Source: Liolophura sinensis
Lineage: Eukaryota; Mollusca; Polyplacophora; Chitonida; Chitonidae
NCBI RefSeq assembly: GCF_032854445.1
Contig: NC_088303.1
Location: 6,455,501 to 6,519,500, forward strand
Direction of reading: 5' to 3'
Length of the DNA: 64,000 bases
Part shown: positions 12,337-23,912 of the stretch, in pieces
Layout: each line of letters begins with the position of its first letter
Position numbering within the stretch: the stretch's first letter is position 1
The notes under the pieces: generated by a model
Told to the model about the DNA's origin: nothing
The model's database searches: none
What the model saw: the letters and a program-made list of their open reading frames with translations, nothing else
Made by a program: the position numbers and the translations under genes

Positions 12337-15300
12337 TCACAGCTTTCCTGCCATACCAATGGTAGAGAGAAAATCAAAAATAGTATCACTTTCTACAGAA
12401 TTGAAAAGTTCTGCAAGAGAGCTCACGTGATAAAAGGAATCTCGTGGAGGAGCGAAGTCGCCACAGTCAAGCAATATGTGCTTGACTGTGAACCGTTGAT
12501 CACAAGCAAAGCAATGAGGAGCATCTTCTCCTTTTAACAAATACCCATGCGTAGCACGTGTGTGGCCGATACGACACCTCCTCAAAATGCAAGAGCGGAG
12601 ATGATGCCGTGAAAGGGAAGGAGCTGGACCAACAAACTGACGAATATCATTCGGACGCAAGTCCGAATATGAAACGTCAGTTTGGAAGGTAACGGAATGC
12701 AGAGCCTCCTTAACGGCTTCATCTGCAGCAGTATTCCCAGGGATACCCATATGCCCGGGCACCTAACAAAAGACAATGATAAAATCTTCATTAAGTCGTT
12801 TAAACATCTCCCCGATAGACAGAATGTCTGGATGTACAGGCGAACTAGCCCGAATTGCCTGGAGGCAGGAAAGGGAGTCAGAGCAGATGTGAAATCTGCT
12901 ACCTCCGAGCTCTGGGATGGACCGAAGTGCGCACAAAATTGCCTTGGCTTCCGCAGTAAATACAGAACAGGAATTTGGAAACCGAGTTGAAATGGTTCTG
13001 GGTCCAAGGACAGCGACAGAAGCCACGCCATCATCATTCTTGGAACCGTCAGTGAATATACGGTGATAAAATGGATACTTTGAACACATTAAGGGTTGGT
13101 GGAAGATTTCTTCAGGGAGGAGAGCGAGGTGTCAACCTGAGGCTCAGGACATAACCACGGTGGATCTTCCTGGATGCGTATTGGGGCGATAGTATCCAGC
13201 CCAAGTCCAGCTGCTTGCACATGTTCCTGGATGCGGACGCCCAGTGGAGGAACAATGGATGGCTTCTGAGCATATAAGTCTTCAAATTCCTGATGGAAGA
13301 CACAATCAAAGGCTGGGTTGGATGGATTGGCTCTAAGCTTGGTGATATACTATAAGGATAGTTTAGTTCTCCGAAGCTCCAGGGGGAGGCTCGTTTGCCT
13401 CAACAAACACTCTCCACAGGAGAGGTACGGAAAGCACAACCGTAGGGCCTGGTGGTGTACAGTATTGAGTTTCTTCAATTGGGAGCGTGACGTACCTCCA
13501 TAAACACTGCAGGCATAGTCTAGCTTAGAACGAATCAGTGCTTGATAGAGCTGAAGTAGGGTTTCATGATCCCCTCCCCATCGAGCACTAGAGACAACCT
13601 TCAAAATATCAAGCGCCTTTAGGCATCTGGCTCTAAGATAATTAATGTGAGATTTAAATATAAGGTGCTTATCGAAGATCACCCCGAGGAATTTTGCCTC
13701 CGGCACAACCTTGATACCTTGGGGTCTTCATGGGGGAAGTACTTCCGACAAAAGTGTACACAGTTAGTCTTCGACTTGGAGAACTTAAATCCGTTCTCCA
13801 GTACCCAGGCATGGATTTTGTTAAGGCAAAGCTGCAGCTGTCTCTCAGTAGTGTGCATACCTTTGCCTGGACAAGAGATACCAAGATCGTCCACAAAAAG
13901 GGATGCATTCATACTAGGAGATAAAACTCTGGCAAGGCTATTACTCTTAAGGCTAAAGAGAGTAACTGATAAAATGCTGCCTTGAGGAACCCCCTGATCT
14001 TGTTCAAAGTAGTCAGCCCCAACCCGAACTTGGAAGTGACGATGGTCTAAAAATTTACGAATAAAGTCTGGAAGCCGACCTCTAAGTCCAAATCCATGCA
14101 TATCTTTCATAATGCCATATTTCCAAGTAGTGTCATATGTCTTTTCCGGTCAAAAAAGACAGATACGACATGGTCACGATTAACGATACCGTTCTTAATA
14201 AAGGATTCTAGACGAACAAGATGATCAACAGTACTGCGATTCTTTCGAAATCCACATTGAATGTCGCTTATCAACTCATTAGTCTCCAAACTTAGCGATC
14301 GTTAATCATCCTCTCCATAGTCTTGCATACACAACTGGTTAAGGAAATAGGACGATAGTTATTTGAATCGGTAGAATCCTTTCCGGGCTTTGTGACGGGG
14401 ACAATAATAATGTTTTGCCATGAGGCAGGAAAATTCCAGGAAATCCAAATGGTATTAAAAATTCCAAGAAGCACCCTCATTCTGGAAGGTGTCGTAAAAG
14501 CTGATAGTGGTTATCATCTGGCCCTGGAGTCATGGGCCTTGCTCAGGGATGCGGATAGTTCATGTAGAGAAAATGTAGCATTGTAGGATTATTCCTACAA
14601 AAATAAAAAGGTCGCTAGTAAGTGTTTCACCACACAGAACAGCACAGCGGGGCCAGTCTGCTTTATCATAATTAAAGCGTGGAAGGCAGGAAGATACCGG
14701 CTCCTCAAGGGTAAGTATGGTGGGGAAGTGGTCGCTTCCGCACAGATCATCATGGACGCTCCAGAAGAATTCCGACCTTACCCCTGCATCAGCCAGAGAA
14801 AAATCAAGGACCGAATAAGTGCCCTTTGCAGGATGAAGGTAAGTATGTGTGCCATCATTTAAGACGCATAGAGAGTTATTAGATATAAAATCCTCCAATA
14901 CAGAGCCCTTCTGGTTACGTTCAGAGTCACCCCAGAGAACACTGTGGGCATTAAAGTCACCCAAAAGAAGACACGGTTTAGGTAATTGATCATATAAATT
15001 TTGTAGCTCTTGTTGGTGAAGAGTAGAAGAAGGTGGTATATAAATAGAACAGATTGTTAATACTATACCCAGTGTGATACGCACCGCCACCGCCTGCAAG
15101 TCGGTGTTCAGTGCCAGTCTATTGTATATTACACCCTGCCTAATCAAAAGAGAAGAACTGCCTGATGCCTTTCCATTCGTAGACGTGGCAAAAGCGTGAT
15201 GAGATACATAACCTCGACACTGATAACTAGGATCAGTCATCAGAGTTTGAGCTATAGGATTGAGGTCTTGAGCTAACATCTGGAGCTCTGTGAGGTTACA

Positions 15301-15345
15301 ACTCAATCCTCTACAGTTCCACTGTAAGATCTTTGTAGTAGCCAT
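12337..15345 (-). pseudogene. LINE ORF2: endonuclease-reverse transcriptase-RNase H, broken
   Basis: The endonuclease occupies about 14600-15345, with the N-terminal LQWNCRGL motif, LLLGDFNAHS and the catalytic GSDHFP. The reverse transcriptase spans about 13350-14480, with NYRPISL, GFRKNRST, GVPQGS and the active-site box LFVDDLG (FVDD for the more common FADD). RNase H spans about 12600-13089, with FTDGSK, AEAKAILCAL, CSDSLSCLQ and PGHMGIPGNTAADEA. The pieces lie in different frames joined by frameshifts and stops (near 14580, 14480, 14290, 14110, 13350 and 12763), so no full protein can be made. ORF2 starts two bases after the ORF1 stop (TAA-TA-ATG), which suggests reinitiation in the living ancestor. 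Confidence 0.85.
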
Positions 15346-15347
15346 TA

Positions 15348-16500
15348 TTAATATTTATTTGTTTTTTTCTTTTTTCTGGACATTTTATACATCGCTGCCC
15401 TACGCTCAGCAAAATCCTCCTGTAACAACGTTATCAACTTCCTCTGCTTTTTAACCTTGTCAACCTTAGAATCGCGCCGCAATGTGCGATAATTCGGCCC
15501 CAGGGATGTTGAGACAGGTACCAAGACCTCACCCTTGCCATTGGTATAGGCAGGCAAGTCTTCGGATGCATCCATTTCCGAAAGAGATTACTCCATATTG
15601 GATTCTCCACCAGCCCTAGACATATCAAATTGCTGAGAGCTTCCCTGGGGATCAACACAATCTGCTATATCTCTAGTGTCTAACTATGACATTGTAGACG
15701 GGTCAGGGCTGAACGTGCTACCCCATAAGGACGGGCTCTTACCAAGTGCACCTTTGGAGGGCGTCACGCCACTGGATTGCATCTCCTTAATGCAGGATGG
15801 GGTAGTATTCGAAATTTTTGACGATCCAGGGGGTGAGGAGGTATTCGAGGTTTGACTCATACTGACAACCCACTCCGATTTATTTGACGTCTGAGATGCC
15901 TCGCAAAGGCTCTGTTGCCCACCTACTACTCGCGATTCGCTTAACTTCCTCACCTTATTTATAGCATCATGCGCTTATTTCGCATCTTTTTTCTGGAGGA
16001 CATGGAGTTGGTGACAACTTGCCACTCTCCAGCTTCATCGTTGTCAGCAGCAGAGTTATCCAAAGTCCCCTTATTTTGTTGACTGGAAGGAACAGACTCG
16101 CTAGAAACCCCAATTTCCATATCATCCCCATGTCCCTCACTATAATTACCGTCATCATCTCCTCTACCTTCATTCTCATCTTTATTGTCACCTTCAACTC
16201 ATAATCATTATTATCTTTATCATCATCATCATCATCATTGCAATCGTTATCGTCATTATTGCCATTGTCATTTTCATCGCTCAACGGGCAGTCATTTTGA
16301 AAGTGGCCTTCCTGTTTATACTTGAGGCATTTATCCTTTAAAGGACAGTTGGCCTTGAAATGTTCTGTGCTATCACAGATGTGACAGGCACAGACCTGAC
16401 CTCTGTACCACAAAGGAATTCTAAAATTCCCAACCGAAATTGATTGTGGAGTGATCTCGGTCACACCACTCATGTAAATACGGCGCATACCATTCTCAAG
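15348..16500 (-). pseudogene. LINE ORF1: gag-like CCHC protein, broken
   Basis: The part at 15967-16488 has the string GVTEITPQSISV, then two zinc-knuckle-like motifs (CHICDSTEHFKANC; C-KYKQEGHFQNDC), then an acidic Asp/Asn-rich stretch coming from a (CATCAT)-like repeat. A lysine-rich C-terminus ends at 15348. The reading frame changes at least twice. The knuckles would bind RNA in the retrotransposon particle. The N-terminal RNA-binding part expected upstream is not visible. Confidence 0.7.
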
Positions 16501-16560
16501 TGACCTATCAAAAAGGTAATGTTCTTGGCTGGGTGACCACTAAACAAAAGCTAAGAGCAC

Positions 16561-17064
16561 AAAGGCTAGTTCCACGGCCAGCCAGGGACTAACTCTATTT
16601 AAAACCCCCCTCACCCACCAGCCAATAGAACAACTAAACTTCGTGCAAGGATGCACGGACCTACAACCAGCAGCTTAAACCCTGTTCTCTGTCTGCTCCG
16701 CTAGCCCGGGATTGAATAAACCTCGACCGAGCAGGCTGACCTCGTTCACTGTTCTATGCCTTAACCTGTATAGTCCTTTTAACCTGTATAATCTCTGTGA
16801 CACAGGGCACACGACAACTCGTGTCTGACCCAAGCCACGCAGGCCGGCCAAACAGCCACACGAATCTAAGACAAAAATGTCGATAAACTGGTCAAAAATA
16901 AGAAATTCTTCAACGAAAAGTGTACGAGACTAATCCTCGCAACTCAGTACAAGTTTTGATTGCAAAAGCAACGATAAATTCGCTAAATTTCAGCTGAAAT
17001 TTAACTGAGACAGACTGAGCGACCAAACAACACGTCCGACCTCTCTCCAGTCACCGACTTCCCC
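16561..17064. other. LINE 5' flank or 5' UTR, unresolved
   Basis: A more GC-rich segment (around ctctatttaaaaccccc and gcccgggattgaataaacc) between ORF1 and the right microsatellite. It could be the LINE 5' UTR with its internal promoter, or unrelated DNA. No gene is seen. Confidence 0.3.
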
Positions 17065-17190
17065 ATGCATGTATGTATGTATGTGTGTGTGTGTATGTAT
17101 GTATGTATGTATGTGTGTATGTATGGGTATGTGTGTGTGTGTGCGTGTGTGTGTGCGTGTGTGTGTGTGCGTGTATGCTTGTATTTATGC
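17065..17190. repeat. Microsatellite (TATG)n/(TG)n
   Basis: Mixed tatg and tg runs, very like the one at 12029-12180 but without the CG core. Confidence 0.95.
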
Positions 17191-17213
17191 GTATATGTAT
17201 ATATGCTTGAGGT

Positions 17214-17320
17214 TAGGGTCCATATTTAACAATTTTTCAGTCATATTACGATGAGCAGACATTAGGTGTGTGTACATATGCTGTGCGAGCGCTCTAACCA
17301 GTAAGCCACCCAAGCGGCCT
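17214..17320 (+). repeat. SINE-B-like degenerate copy
   Basis: The block atttaacaatttttcagtca matches the SINE-B tail region. The block gcgctctaaccagtaagcca matches the complement of a tRNA-like head. Most of the body is missing. Confidence 0.5.
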
Positions 17321-18296
17321 GGCAGTATATTCATTGCCTGGTTGTGCCAGTGTAAGATCGCCACGTTGGACGTATGAACAGTTGCAATCAGAGTACAGCT
17401 GAGATGCATATATTTTGACAAAAGATAAGAACATTCCTTGTACTTTTCCGTTGTCAACGAAAATTCTTGTCTGCTTCTCTTTGCATGGATCCCTCTCCGT
17501 TCCTTTCTCCGTGTACTTTCTTAGTTTGTTTTGCCGATAAACATCAATGCTTCAAGCTATAGCGATAGTTTTGACAGGAGTTCTTTAAAGTGAAACAATA
17601 ACCCAAAAACAACACAGCCTCAAACGGATGGCCACAGAACGCTCTATTAAAACCTACCTTTAGTTATGTTTCATACAATCATACAATTTATGATTACTAT
17701 GGCGGACTTTCTGGAACAGATTCAAGAGACAGTGAGCTTCTCTCCATGGACAGACAACACGCAACATAGAAAGTCAAAGCATTTTGTAGGACTTCCTCAC
17801 AACATGGTGTAGTGCAGGTAGCCAACCAAAAAAAAAAAGAAAAGAATTCCTGATTTCCAGAACTATCTGTTTTAATAGTAAACACAGATGAAGGATTATG
17901 ACGTTTTCTAGACAGAAATTAAGTTCTCCAAAATGACAGCTTCTCTTCGGGGATAAAAATCGAAATACCAATCAATCATTTTACAATTCAAAAAACTATC
18001 TATCAACAATGTCCAAAACAACATTATTTAATGATCAGCCTATTTTCTTTTCAATTGGTAATGTTTTTAATGGTTTAAACGTCAGGTATATGGAAACCCT
18101 AACTACCAAACACGTATTGCAATATCTCCAATACAAACCTTATAAGAGGCTGCTAAAGTATTGCTAACTGCGTAAAATATTCTAAAAAATACAAGGCTTC
18201 TGTAGATAAGGAACATGTTTTATCAACTATGATTACAATTTAAAAAGTAGAAAACTACATTTTCACAAATGTACATGTTTATGGTTGCCTGAAATA
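17321..18296. other. Intergenic DNA, nothing recognised
   Basis: No gene is supported between the LINE region and the UGT array. A poly-A stretch lies at about 17827-17842. Confidence 0.35.
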
Positions 18297-18747
18297 ACAT
18301 CACCGTTGGTTCATACAGAGATCAGATACGTTTATTAAAGATAGAACACAAGACAATTACTAAATTAATACAGAAATATTGAAATAAATATCATCAAACA
18401 TATCAATACATGTACATATCTACTTTCTAAAAGGTTTTATTGCGTACAGCAATACTAGCAGTTAAAAACTTTCCGTAGTTTATGTTGACATATCTCCCCA
18501 ATATGGATTTAACACGGTCCAAAGAGGCCTGACACATGCACAATACTTTTTATCACCTAACCAAAAAGTAGTTCTTTTTTACCAAACAGATCATTTCTCT
18601 TTACACTTCTATTTCACAATTCATTTGAAAACAGCCTTTCAGTACAGGCAAATTCAATAAAGACAATCAAACAAATACAGCAATGTCATATCTCACTGAA
18701 AATATATTCAATCAATTTGTTATCCACAAACTATGAAAAATACATAT
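18297..18747 (-). other. 3' flank of UGT copy 1
   Basis: Downstream of the UGT stop codon. It is the left end of the segment that recurs at about 25730-26321. Minus-strand AATAAA hexamers (plus TTTATT at 18436-18441 and 18331-18336) are candidate poly(A) signals. Confidence 0.5.
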
Positions 18748-20304
18748 CTAGCTTGTTTTCTGCTTCTTTGCAGCTCGTCGACAAAAGCGTTTTGACAGAC
18801 GTTTTGCACATTTAACACAGACAAGAACGGTGACAATAACAGAGACTGATGTAAAGCAGACTATATCGTAACCCATGTAGGTAAACACACTCATATCTAA
18901 AGCACGTGACCTCAGGTGATCCCCACCAAACCTTAACACATGCTCTATAGCGTCACCCGCTCTCTCTCGTGGCGATTTTGACTGACTGTGAAACATTGCT
19001 GAAGCTTTTCTCATATTCTCCGTGTATTTCGAATTGGAAAGAACTTCCGTTATGGCGTTGTAAAGTTGTTCCTCTGTTGACCCCATCAAAGGAGCCATGA
19101 CGCCTACTTCCCAGTGCTCTACTCGAACTCCATTGAAAAACTGATCACCGATAATTGGCGTGCACACTAGTGGAACACCGTGGTACAGAGCCTCGAAAAC
19201 TCCGTTATTACCACAATGGCTGACGAAAACCTTTGTCTGTGGGTGACCAAGTAAATCGTTCTGCGGAACCCACTTCATCACTTTAACGTTTCCATTTTGC
19301 CGCGAATCTCCATACTTCCACAGTACGTTTAATTTTAACCTCTTAAACACCCGTAATAAAGCCTTCACTTTGGATTCTGGAAAGTCCATTGAGTTTCCTC
19401 CAAATGTGACCAAGACAACGCCATCTGAGGACTTTTGATAATACTTCTTAACCTCTCCAGTCAGAGGCTGTGCCGGACCTGTTGCGATTCCGCCAATCAT
19501 CACGTGGTTGGGCATCTGGGGAAGTGGGTAACTTAAAATAGTGTCGTAGTTGTAAAGAAACAATTCTGACTTCGCTACCATGTTGATGATGTCGTGTCTT
19601 GACAACTCTGGAGCTAGGGGAGACACTAGGTCCATCGGCATTAGATATCGGCCCATCAGATGCAAGCCCACATAAGATAAGGTATTGTGCAGCCTTTGGA
19701 AAAATGTCATGCTGTCGGTATACTGCGACTGAAGGTTGGGGGAAATGCTCGGCAAGAAAGGCCTGCCACTGACGAAATCATCAAACACAGTACTCACAGC
19801 CACATACCGAACATTCATGACGTAGGGTACCACAAAGAAACAATAACTCATAAATGTTCCATCCAAGATAACCAAGTCAAAGTTTTCATCCCTTAAATTC
19901 CTCAGCGTTTTGGTGTCTGATAAAACATTACTGCATACACAACGGACAAGCGTTGACATAGTCCCTAAACGTGTTATGATGGAGAAATCCTTCCCATCCA
20001 GCAAAGAGGAGGAAATGTTCTGGGTCATCTCGTCCGCGGACTGGACATCTGCCTCTGGGGTCATCAGAATTGTGTGTATTTGCTTTGTTCCGCTGGCGCC
20101 CTTCAGGTGACAGTTTTTGTGTTTATACGTCTTACTAAACAGTATAGAGACGTCATGCCCTCTGTTGACAAGTTCTTGGCCGACATTGCTCACTTCTGCG
20201 CAATGGCTATATGTAGGGGCTGATAAAAGTAAGATTTTCGAGGCCTGTACACTGGAAACTAGAACCAAGGACACCAATGCAGACCATATTTGAACACGAG
20301 CCAT
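18748..20304 (-). CDS. UDP-glycosyltransferase (UGT), copy 1
   Basis: An intact single-exon 518-residue UGT, the usual length for animal UGTs. The family transfers a sugar from a UDP-sugar to small lipophilic acceptors in the ER lumen. Residues 1-21 form a signal peptide. H34 (in TYSHCAEV) sits where the family has its catalytic histidine, and D148 (FDLVILD) sits at the partner aspartate position known from human UGTs. The UDP-sugar-binding signature spans about W345 to Q388 (WVPQNDLLGHP, SHCGNNG, EALYHGVPL, GDQ). A membrane helix lies at about 479-497, then a basic tail ending KQKTS, which fits a KxKxx ER-retrieval signal. The sugar and acceptor cannot be told. Copy 2 at 26322 is nearly identical. 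The ATG directly precedes the signal peptide. The conserved upstream flank contains two CRE-like sites. Confidence 0.95.
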   Translation of the reverse strand: MARVQIWSALVSLVLVSSVQASKILLLSAPTYSHCAEVSNVGQELVNRGHDVSILFSKTYKHKNCHLKGASGTKQIHTILMTPEADVQSADEMTQNISSSLLDGKDFSIITRLGTMSTLVRCVCSNVLSDTKTLRNLRDENFDLVILDGTFMSYCFFVVPYVMNVRYVAVSTVFDDFVSGRPFLPSISPNLQSQYTDSMTFFQRLHNTLSYVGLHLMGRYLMPMDLVSPLAPELSRHDIINMVAKSELFLYNYDTILSYPLPQMPNHVMIGGIATGPAQPLTGEVKKYYQKSSDGVVLVTFGGNSMDFPESKVKALLRVFKRLKLNVLWKYGDSRQNGNVKVMKWVPQNDLLGHPQTKVFVSHCGNNGVFEALYHGVPLVCTPIIGDQFFNGVRVEHWEVGVMAPLMGSTEEQLYNAITEVLSNSKYTENMRKASAMFHSQSKSPRERAGDAIEHVLRFGGDHLRSRALDMSVFTYMGYDIVCFTSVSVIVTVLVCVKCAKRLSKRFCRRAAKKQKTS

Positions 20305-20471
20305 GGTGGTGGTCCTAGAAAACAGGAAGTTTCACGTTAGACCATGACAATGTATATTCCAGATATCTGGCTTCTCCACAAACATTGTTATTGTAGATTT
20401 CCAATTTATTTCGATACCCTGCATTTCTGAAAATTCAACAATTGATATTATGATGGTCAACCTATTTATTA
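20305..20471 (-). promoter_or_regulatory. UGT copy 1 proximal 5' flank
   Basis: Immediately upstream of the UGT ATG. The same sequence lies upstream of copy 2, and diverged forms lie beside the relic at 21931-22085. Conservation fits a promoter or 5' UTR, but no TATA box or start site could be set. Confidence 0.4.
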
Positions 20472-20772
20472 GTGAGTACTTGGGTTTAACGTCGTACATA
20501 ACAATTTTTTAAGCATATGACGACCAAGGTATCCTTAGTGCATGCAATATGCCTCCATGTTGCAGGACGGATTTCCACCGCTCTTTTATCTAGTGCTTCT
20601 TCACTGAGGCGCCTTCCCGAAGGCAAGTAAGCCACTCCATCCGAGCCATTATACTGATACGGGCCAAGCAGTGGTTACACTATCCGCTTCTACTGAGCGC
20701 CAAGCGAGGAAGTTAAAACTTTCTCTTTTAAGGTCTTAGGTGAGAATTGACCCTAGACCTACCCCTCACGAA
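20472..20772 (-). repeat. SINE-B, with 13-bp target-site duplication
   Basis: Begins on the plus strand with gtgagtacttgggtttaacg and ends in the decayed tRNA-like head, so the element reads right to left. It is flanked by perfect copies of aacctatttatta at 20459-20471 and 20773-20785. The diverged flank copy B (about 22240) lacks it, and UGT copy 2 shares it at 28046. Confidence 0.9.
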
Positions 20773-20785
20773 AACCTATTTATTA

Positions 20786-21930
20786 AGAAAGGAAGAAAAA
20801 TGTTATTAATTAAAAGAAATAATTAAATTTATTTATTAAAAATTGTACCATTGATTGTTGTTTACTTTATATAGGGATTTTTGATACCTATTCAACTTTT
20901 GTTAACAAACCCGCTATTTTATTCATATTTTTCGTCAGTGGAAGGAGGTATTCGAAAATGACGTCATCGGTGATCATACGTGGAACTAGGGACCTATTTA
21001 GCTCCCACCATTCGGGCTCTCTCGCCATCAAAATTGCTTTGATGGCTATCACCTGTGACGTCACCACAGCAGGCATCTAAATTTCCGGGCTGACCGGTGG
21101 GATCTTAGAAAAACTGTAGTTCTAAGCCAATTTTACGCCTCAAGAATTAGGCTGAGAATGGTCTCATGTACTCTTTAAAGGGGCACATCGCCAAGAGAAA
21201 TTCCGAATCTTTGAGTTTGTTCGGCTAAATACACAAATTAGTTGTATTTGACTCCCCAGGAAACTTACTGGGCTAATTTTGTTCGAAAAACGTCAATGAG
21301 GAGAATTTGAAGGGAAAATATGTCACTGGTCTAAACTGTGAGATAACATGCAAATGACTCAGCACAAAAATGTCCACAACGCAAAGTGATCTCATGGATC
21401 GCAGTTGTTAACTATATGACAGTTTAAAAGTCTGCTAAACCAAATATGTTCTTCCTTTCTACTGGCCGAATATTTAGGAGTACTCGTAATTCCCTATGAT
21501 CTATATGGCATAACTGATTTTAGACTGCAAAAAGGAAAGATGTCTGATATTTGAAGTTTACTTACCACCTCTCGTTGTATACACCACAAGGGGAGGTAAT
21601 TAAACAATCAAAAGAATTGAATATTTCACTCATATTATTAGACAACATTTTAGCATTATAGATGAAGTAATATTAAAAAAAAACAACCGAAGTGCTGAAA
21701 TACATACCACGTCAGACAGAGTGAAGTCTAGAGAATGGAATGTGGTATATTTAACACTTTCAAATCTATCAATACTATGTTACCTATGGTGACAAATTTA
21801 TCCTTGAAACTGTTTAATAACTATTTAATGATGTGTGTAAAAGATCAAAATCTGACATTACAAATATTCTGAACAATTAAAAAGGCTATCCATTTTCCTA
21901 TATTGCCGTTATATCATCATTGGGCCTCGG
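20786..21930. repeat. UGT upstream flank, copy A
   Basis: Non-coding DNA upstream of UGT copy 1. It recurs almost unchanged at 28362-29418, in diverged form at 22230-23868 (B) and 32200-35340 (B'), and as a worn fragment at 48108-48310. It carries two perfect CRE/ATF-type TGACGTCA palindromes (20959-20966, 21056-21063). Confidence 0.85.
20959..21063. promoter_or_regulatory. Paired CRE-like sites (TGACGTCA) upstream of UGT copy 1
   Basis: Two palindromic octamers, 97 bp apart start to start, about 0.65-0.76 kb upstream of the UGT ATG. Both persist in the copy-2 flank. In flanks without an intact UGT, one or both have changed. TGACGTCA is the consensus site for CREB/ATF bZIP proteins. Function here is inference. 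Confidence 0.45.
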
Positions 21931-22085
21931 ACGTTATGCCCTCTGTTGACAAGTTCTTGGCCGACATAACTCACTTCTGCGTAATGGCTTTATGCAGGGG
22001 CTGATAACAGTAAGATTTTCGAGGCCTGTACATTGGAAACTAGAACCAAGGACACCAATGCAGACCATATGTGAAAATGAGCCAT
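21931..22085 (-). pseudogene. UGT 5'-end relic
   Basis: Matches the first ~51 codons of the intact UGTs, from the ATG (22083-22085) through signal peptide to the RGHNV region, where the homology stops. An in-frame TAA replaces the residue just before S33-H34. Only the start of the gene remains, joined to flank copy B. Confidence 0.85.
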
Positions 22086-23868
22086 GGTGTTGGTCCTAGA
22101 AAACAGAATGTTTAACGTTAGACCATGACATTGGATATTCCAGATATCTGGCTACTTCACATACATTGTTATTATAGATTTCCAATTTATTTCGATACCC
22201 TGCATTTCTAAAGAAAAGTCAACAATTATGTCGTGATCTTCAACCAAGCGACTTATCAAGAAAAGAAAAATGATATAATTAATTAAATTTATTGATTAAA
22301 AATTATATTATTGAATGTTTATGCATATTCTATATTTGCTAATAACCTCGCTATTTTATACATATTCTATATTTGCTAATAACCCCGCTATTTTATGCAT
22401 TTTATCTGTTAGTGGCTGGAAATATTTGGAAATGGCGTCATCGGTAATCATACGGGGAACTCGGGACCAATTTAACTCCCCAAATTCGGGCTCTCCCCCC
22501 ATCAAATTAGCTTTGATAGCTATCACCTTTGACGTCACCACAGCACGGAACTAAATTTCCGCACTTAGCATTGAGACCTCGGAAAAACTGTGGTTCAAAG
22601 CCAATTTTACGCCTCATGAAGAAAGCTTATGGTTTCATGTATTCGTTAATGGGACATACCGCCTAAAGAAATTTTGAATTTTTGAGTTGGTTCAGCTAAT
22701 ATAATAATTAGTTGTATTTGACTCCCAGCTAAACCTCTTGGGTTAAGATTTTGCGAAAAATGTCAGTGGAGAGAATTATAATGGGAAATCCCTCACTGGT
22801 CTAAACTGTGAGATAACATGCAAATGAGACAGCACACAGATTCCTGCAACTTTCACTCATGGATCGCACTTGTAAATAATATAACAGATTGAAAGTCTCT
22901 TTCTTTGCATTGACCAAATATTATAGAGCATTCTCAATTCCAACGATCTGTGCGGCAGATCTGAAGTTTTAGGCATGTTAAGCTGCAATAGTACCATACA
23001 ACCCTGACATGAAATTCACTGACCATCCTCCGTCGTCTATATTACAAGGGGAGGTAACTCAGTTAAAAATTCAATCCTCAGATACAAGTCAGATACATGC
23101 CCTTACACGTCTGGAAATCGCTTGCTACTTGATTCAACCAGACTGGTTGTGTGTAGGCAAATGTGTAGGCAAATGCAGTTCAATTATAAAGTCTTACAAT
23201 TTATGTACATATGGCCATCGGCAACTGGGACCAACTCCGTACGATCATTTTAGTTCAAATGAGTCGGGTCTTAACCTTATGGTCTTGCCGTAGGCTTGAT
23301 TACATCAATCTTTTGATAGCCGGACGAGGTAAGTACTTGTGTCTGACTGGATAGCGATGGCGATCTGTCAAGGATCGGTAGGAAGGTTTTGGCCTATATA
23401 TAGCCGTCGGATGAAGAGAGTAAACGTCGTAGCGCTCTTCGTAGTGCTCAATACACTTAACATTCTCTAACGTATGCATGGGCCAGAATGAACGACGAAC
23501 GTTATCGATCAAGTACTTAATATTTATAAAACGTAAAAAATTGGACATTTCATCGATATTATTGAATGGATATTAGACAACTTTCATCAACATCGTAGCA
23601 TTATAGATTTAGAAAAGTGCTGAAATACCTACCACGCCAGACAGAGTGAAGTGTAGAGAATGGAATGTGGTATCTTTAGGACTTTCAAATATATTGATGC
23701 TATTTTCCATATGGTGATGAATTTTTTATGGAAACTGCCTAATAATTTTTAATGCATGCTGTGTGTAAAAGATCACAATCTGACATTACAAACATTTTGA
23801 ACAATTCCGAAATGAAGAGGACTATCCATTTTCCTATATTGCAATTATATCATCATTGGGCCTCGGCT
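22086..23868. repeat. UGT upstream flank, diverged copy B
   Basis: Homologous to flank A along its length, from the ggtcctagaaaacag block next to the ATG to the ttcctatattgc and atatcatcattgggcctcgg blocks at the right end. It includes a direct repeat of about 55 bp at 22325-22400 (tatgcatattctatatttgc). The first CRE-like octamer has become GGCGTCA; the second survives. It lacks the SINE-B found in A. Confidence 0.8.
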
Positions 23869-23874
23869 TCTTGT

Positions 23875-23912
23875 AGCCCCTACAGATAGCCATTGCGCAG
23901 AAGTGAGCAATG
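23875..23912 (+). pseudogene. Tiny inverted UGT relic
   Basis: About 38 bp (agcccctacagatagccatt, then gcgcagaagtgagcaat) match codons ~29-41 of the UGTs, around the catalytic histidine. Orientation is plus strand, opposite to all other UGT sequence in the array. It marks an inversion junction at the right edge of flank B. Confidence 0.6.

Larger units (their letters stand above)
12300..16560 (-). mobile_element. Non-LTR retrotransposon (LINE) of an RNase H-bearing I-like group, decayed
   Basis: From 5' to 3' on the minus strand: a gag-like ORF1 with CCHC knuckles, then ORF2 with an AP-type endonuclease, reverse transcriptase and RNase H. Downstream RNase H is known in I-group LINEs and relatives, so that placement is by domain order, not by tree. 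Several stops and frame changes break ORF2, so this copy is dead. The N-terminal half of ORF1 is not seen, and the 5' boundary (about 16.5 kb or further right) and the 3' end near 12.3 kb are uncertain. It sits between two TG/TATG microsatellites (12029-12180 and 17065-17190). Confidence 0.85.

Noticed and set aside
16561-17064. Long terminal repeat beside the LINE
   Set aside because: No matching copy is seen on the other side, and the coding order is that of a non-LTR element.
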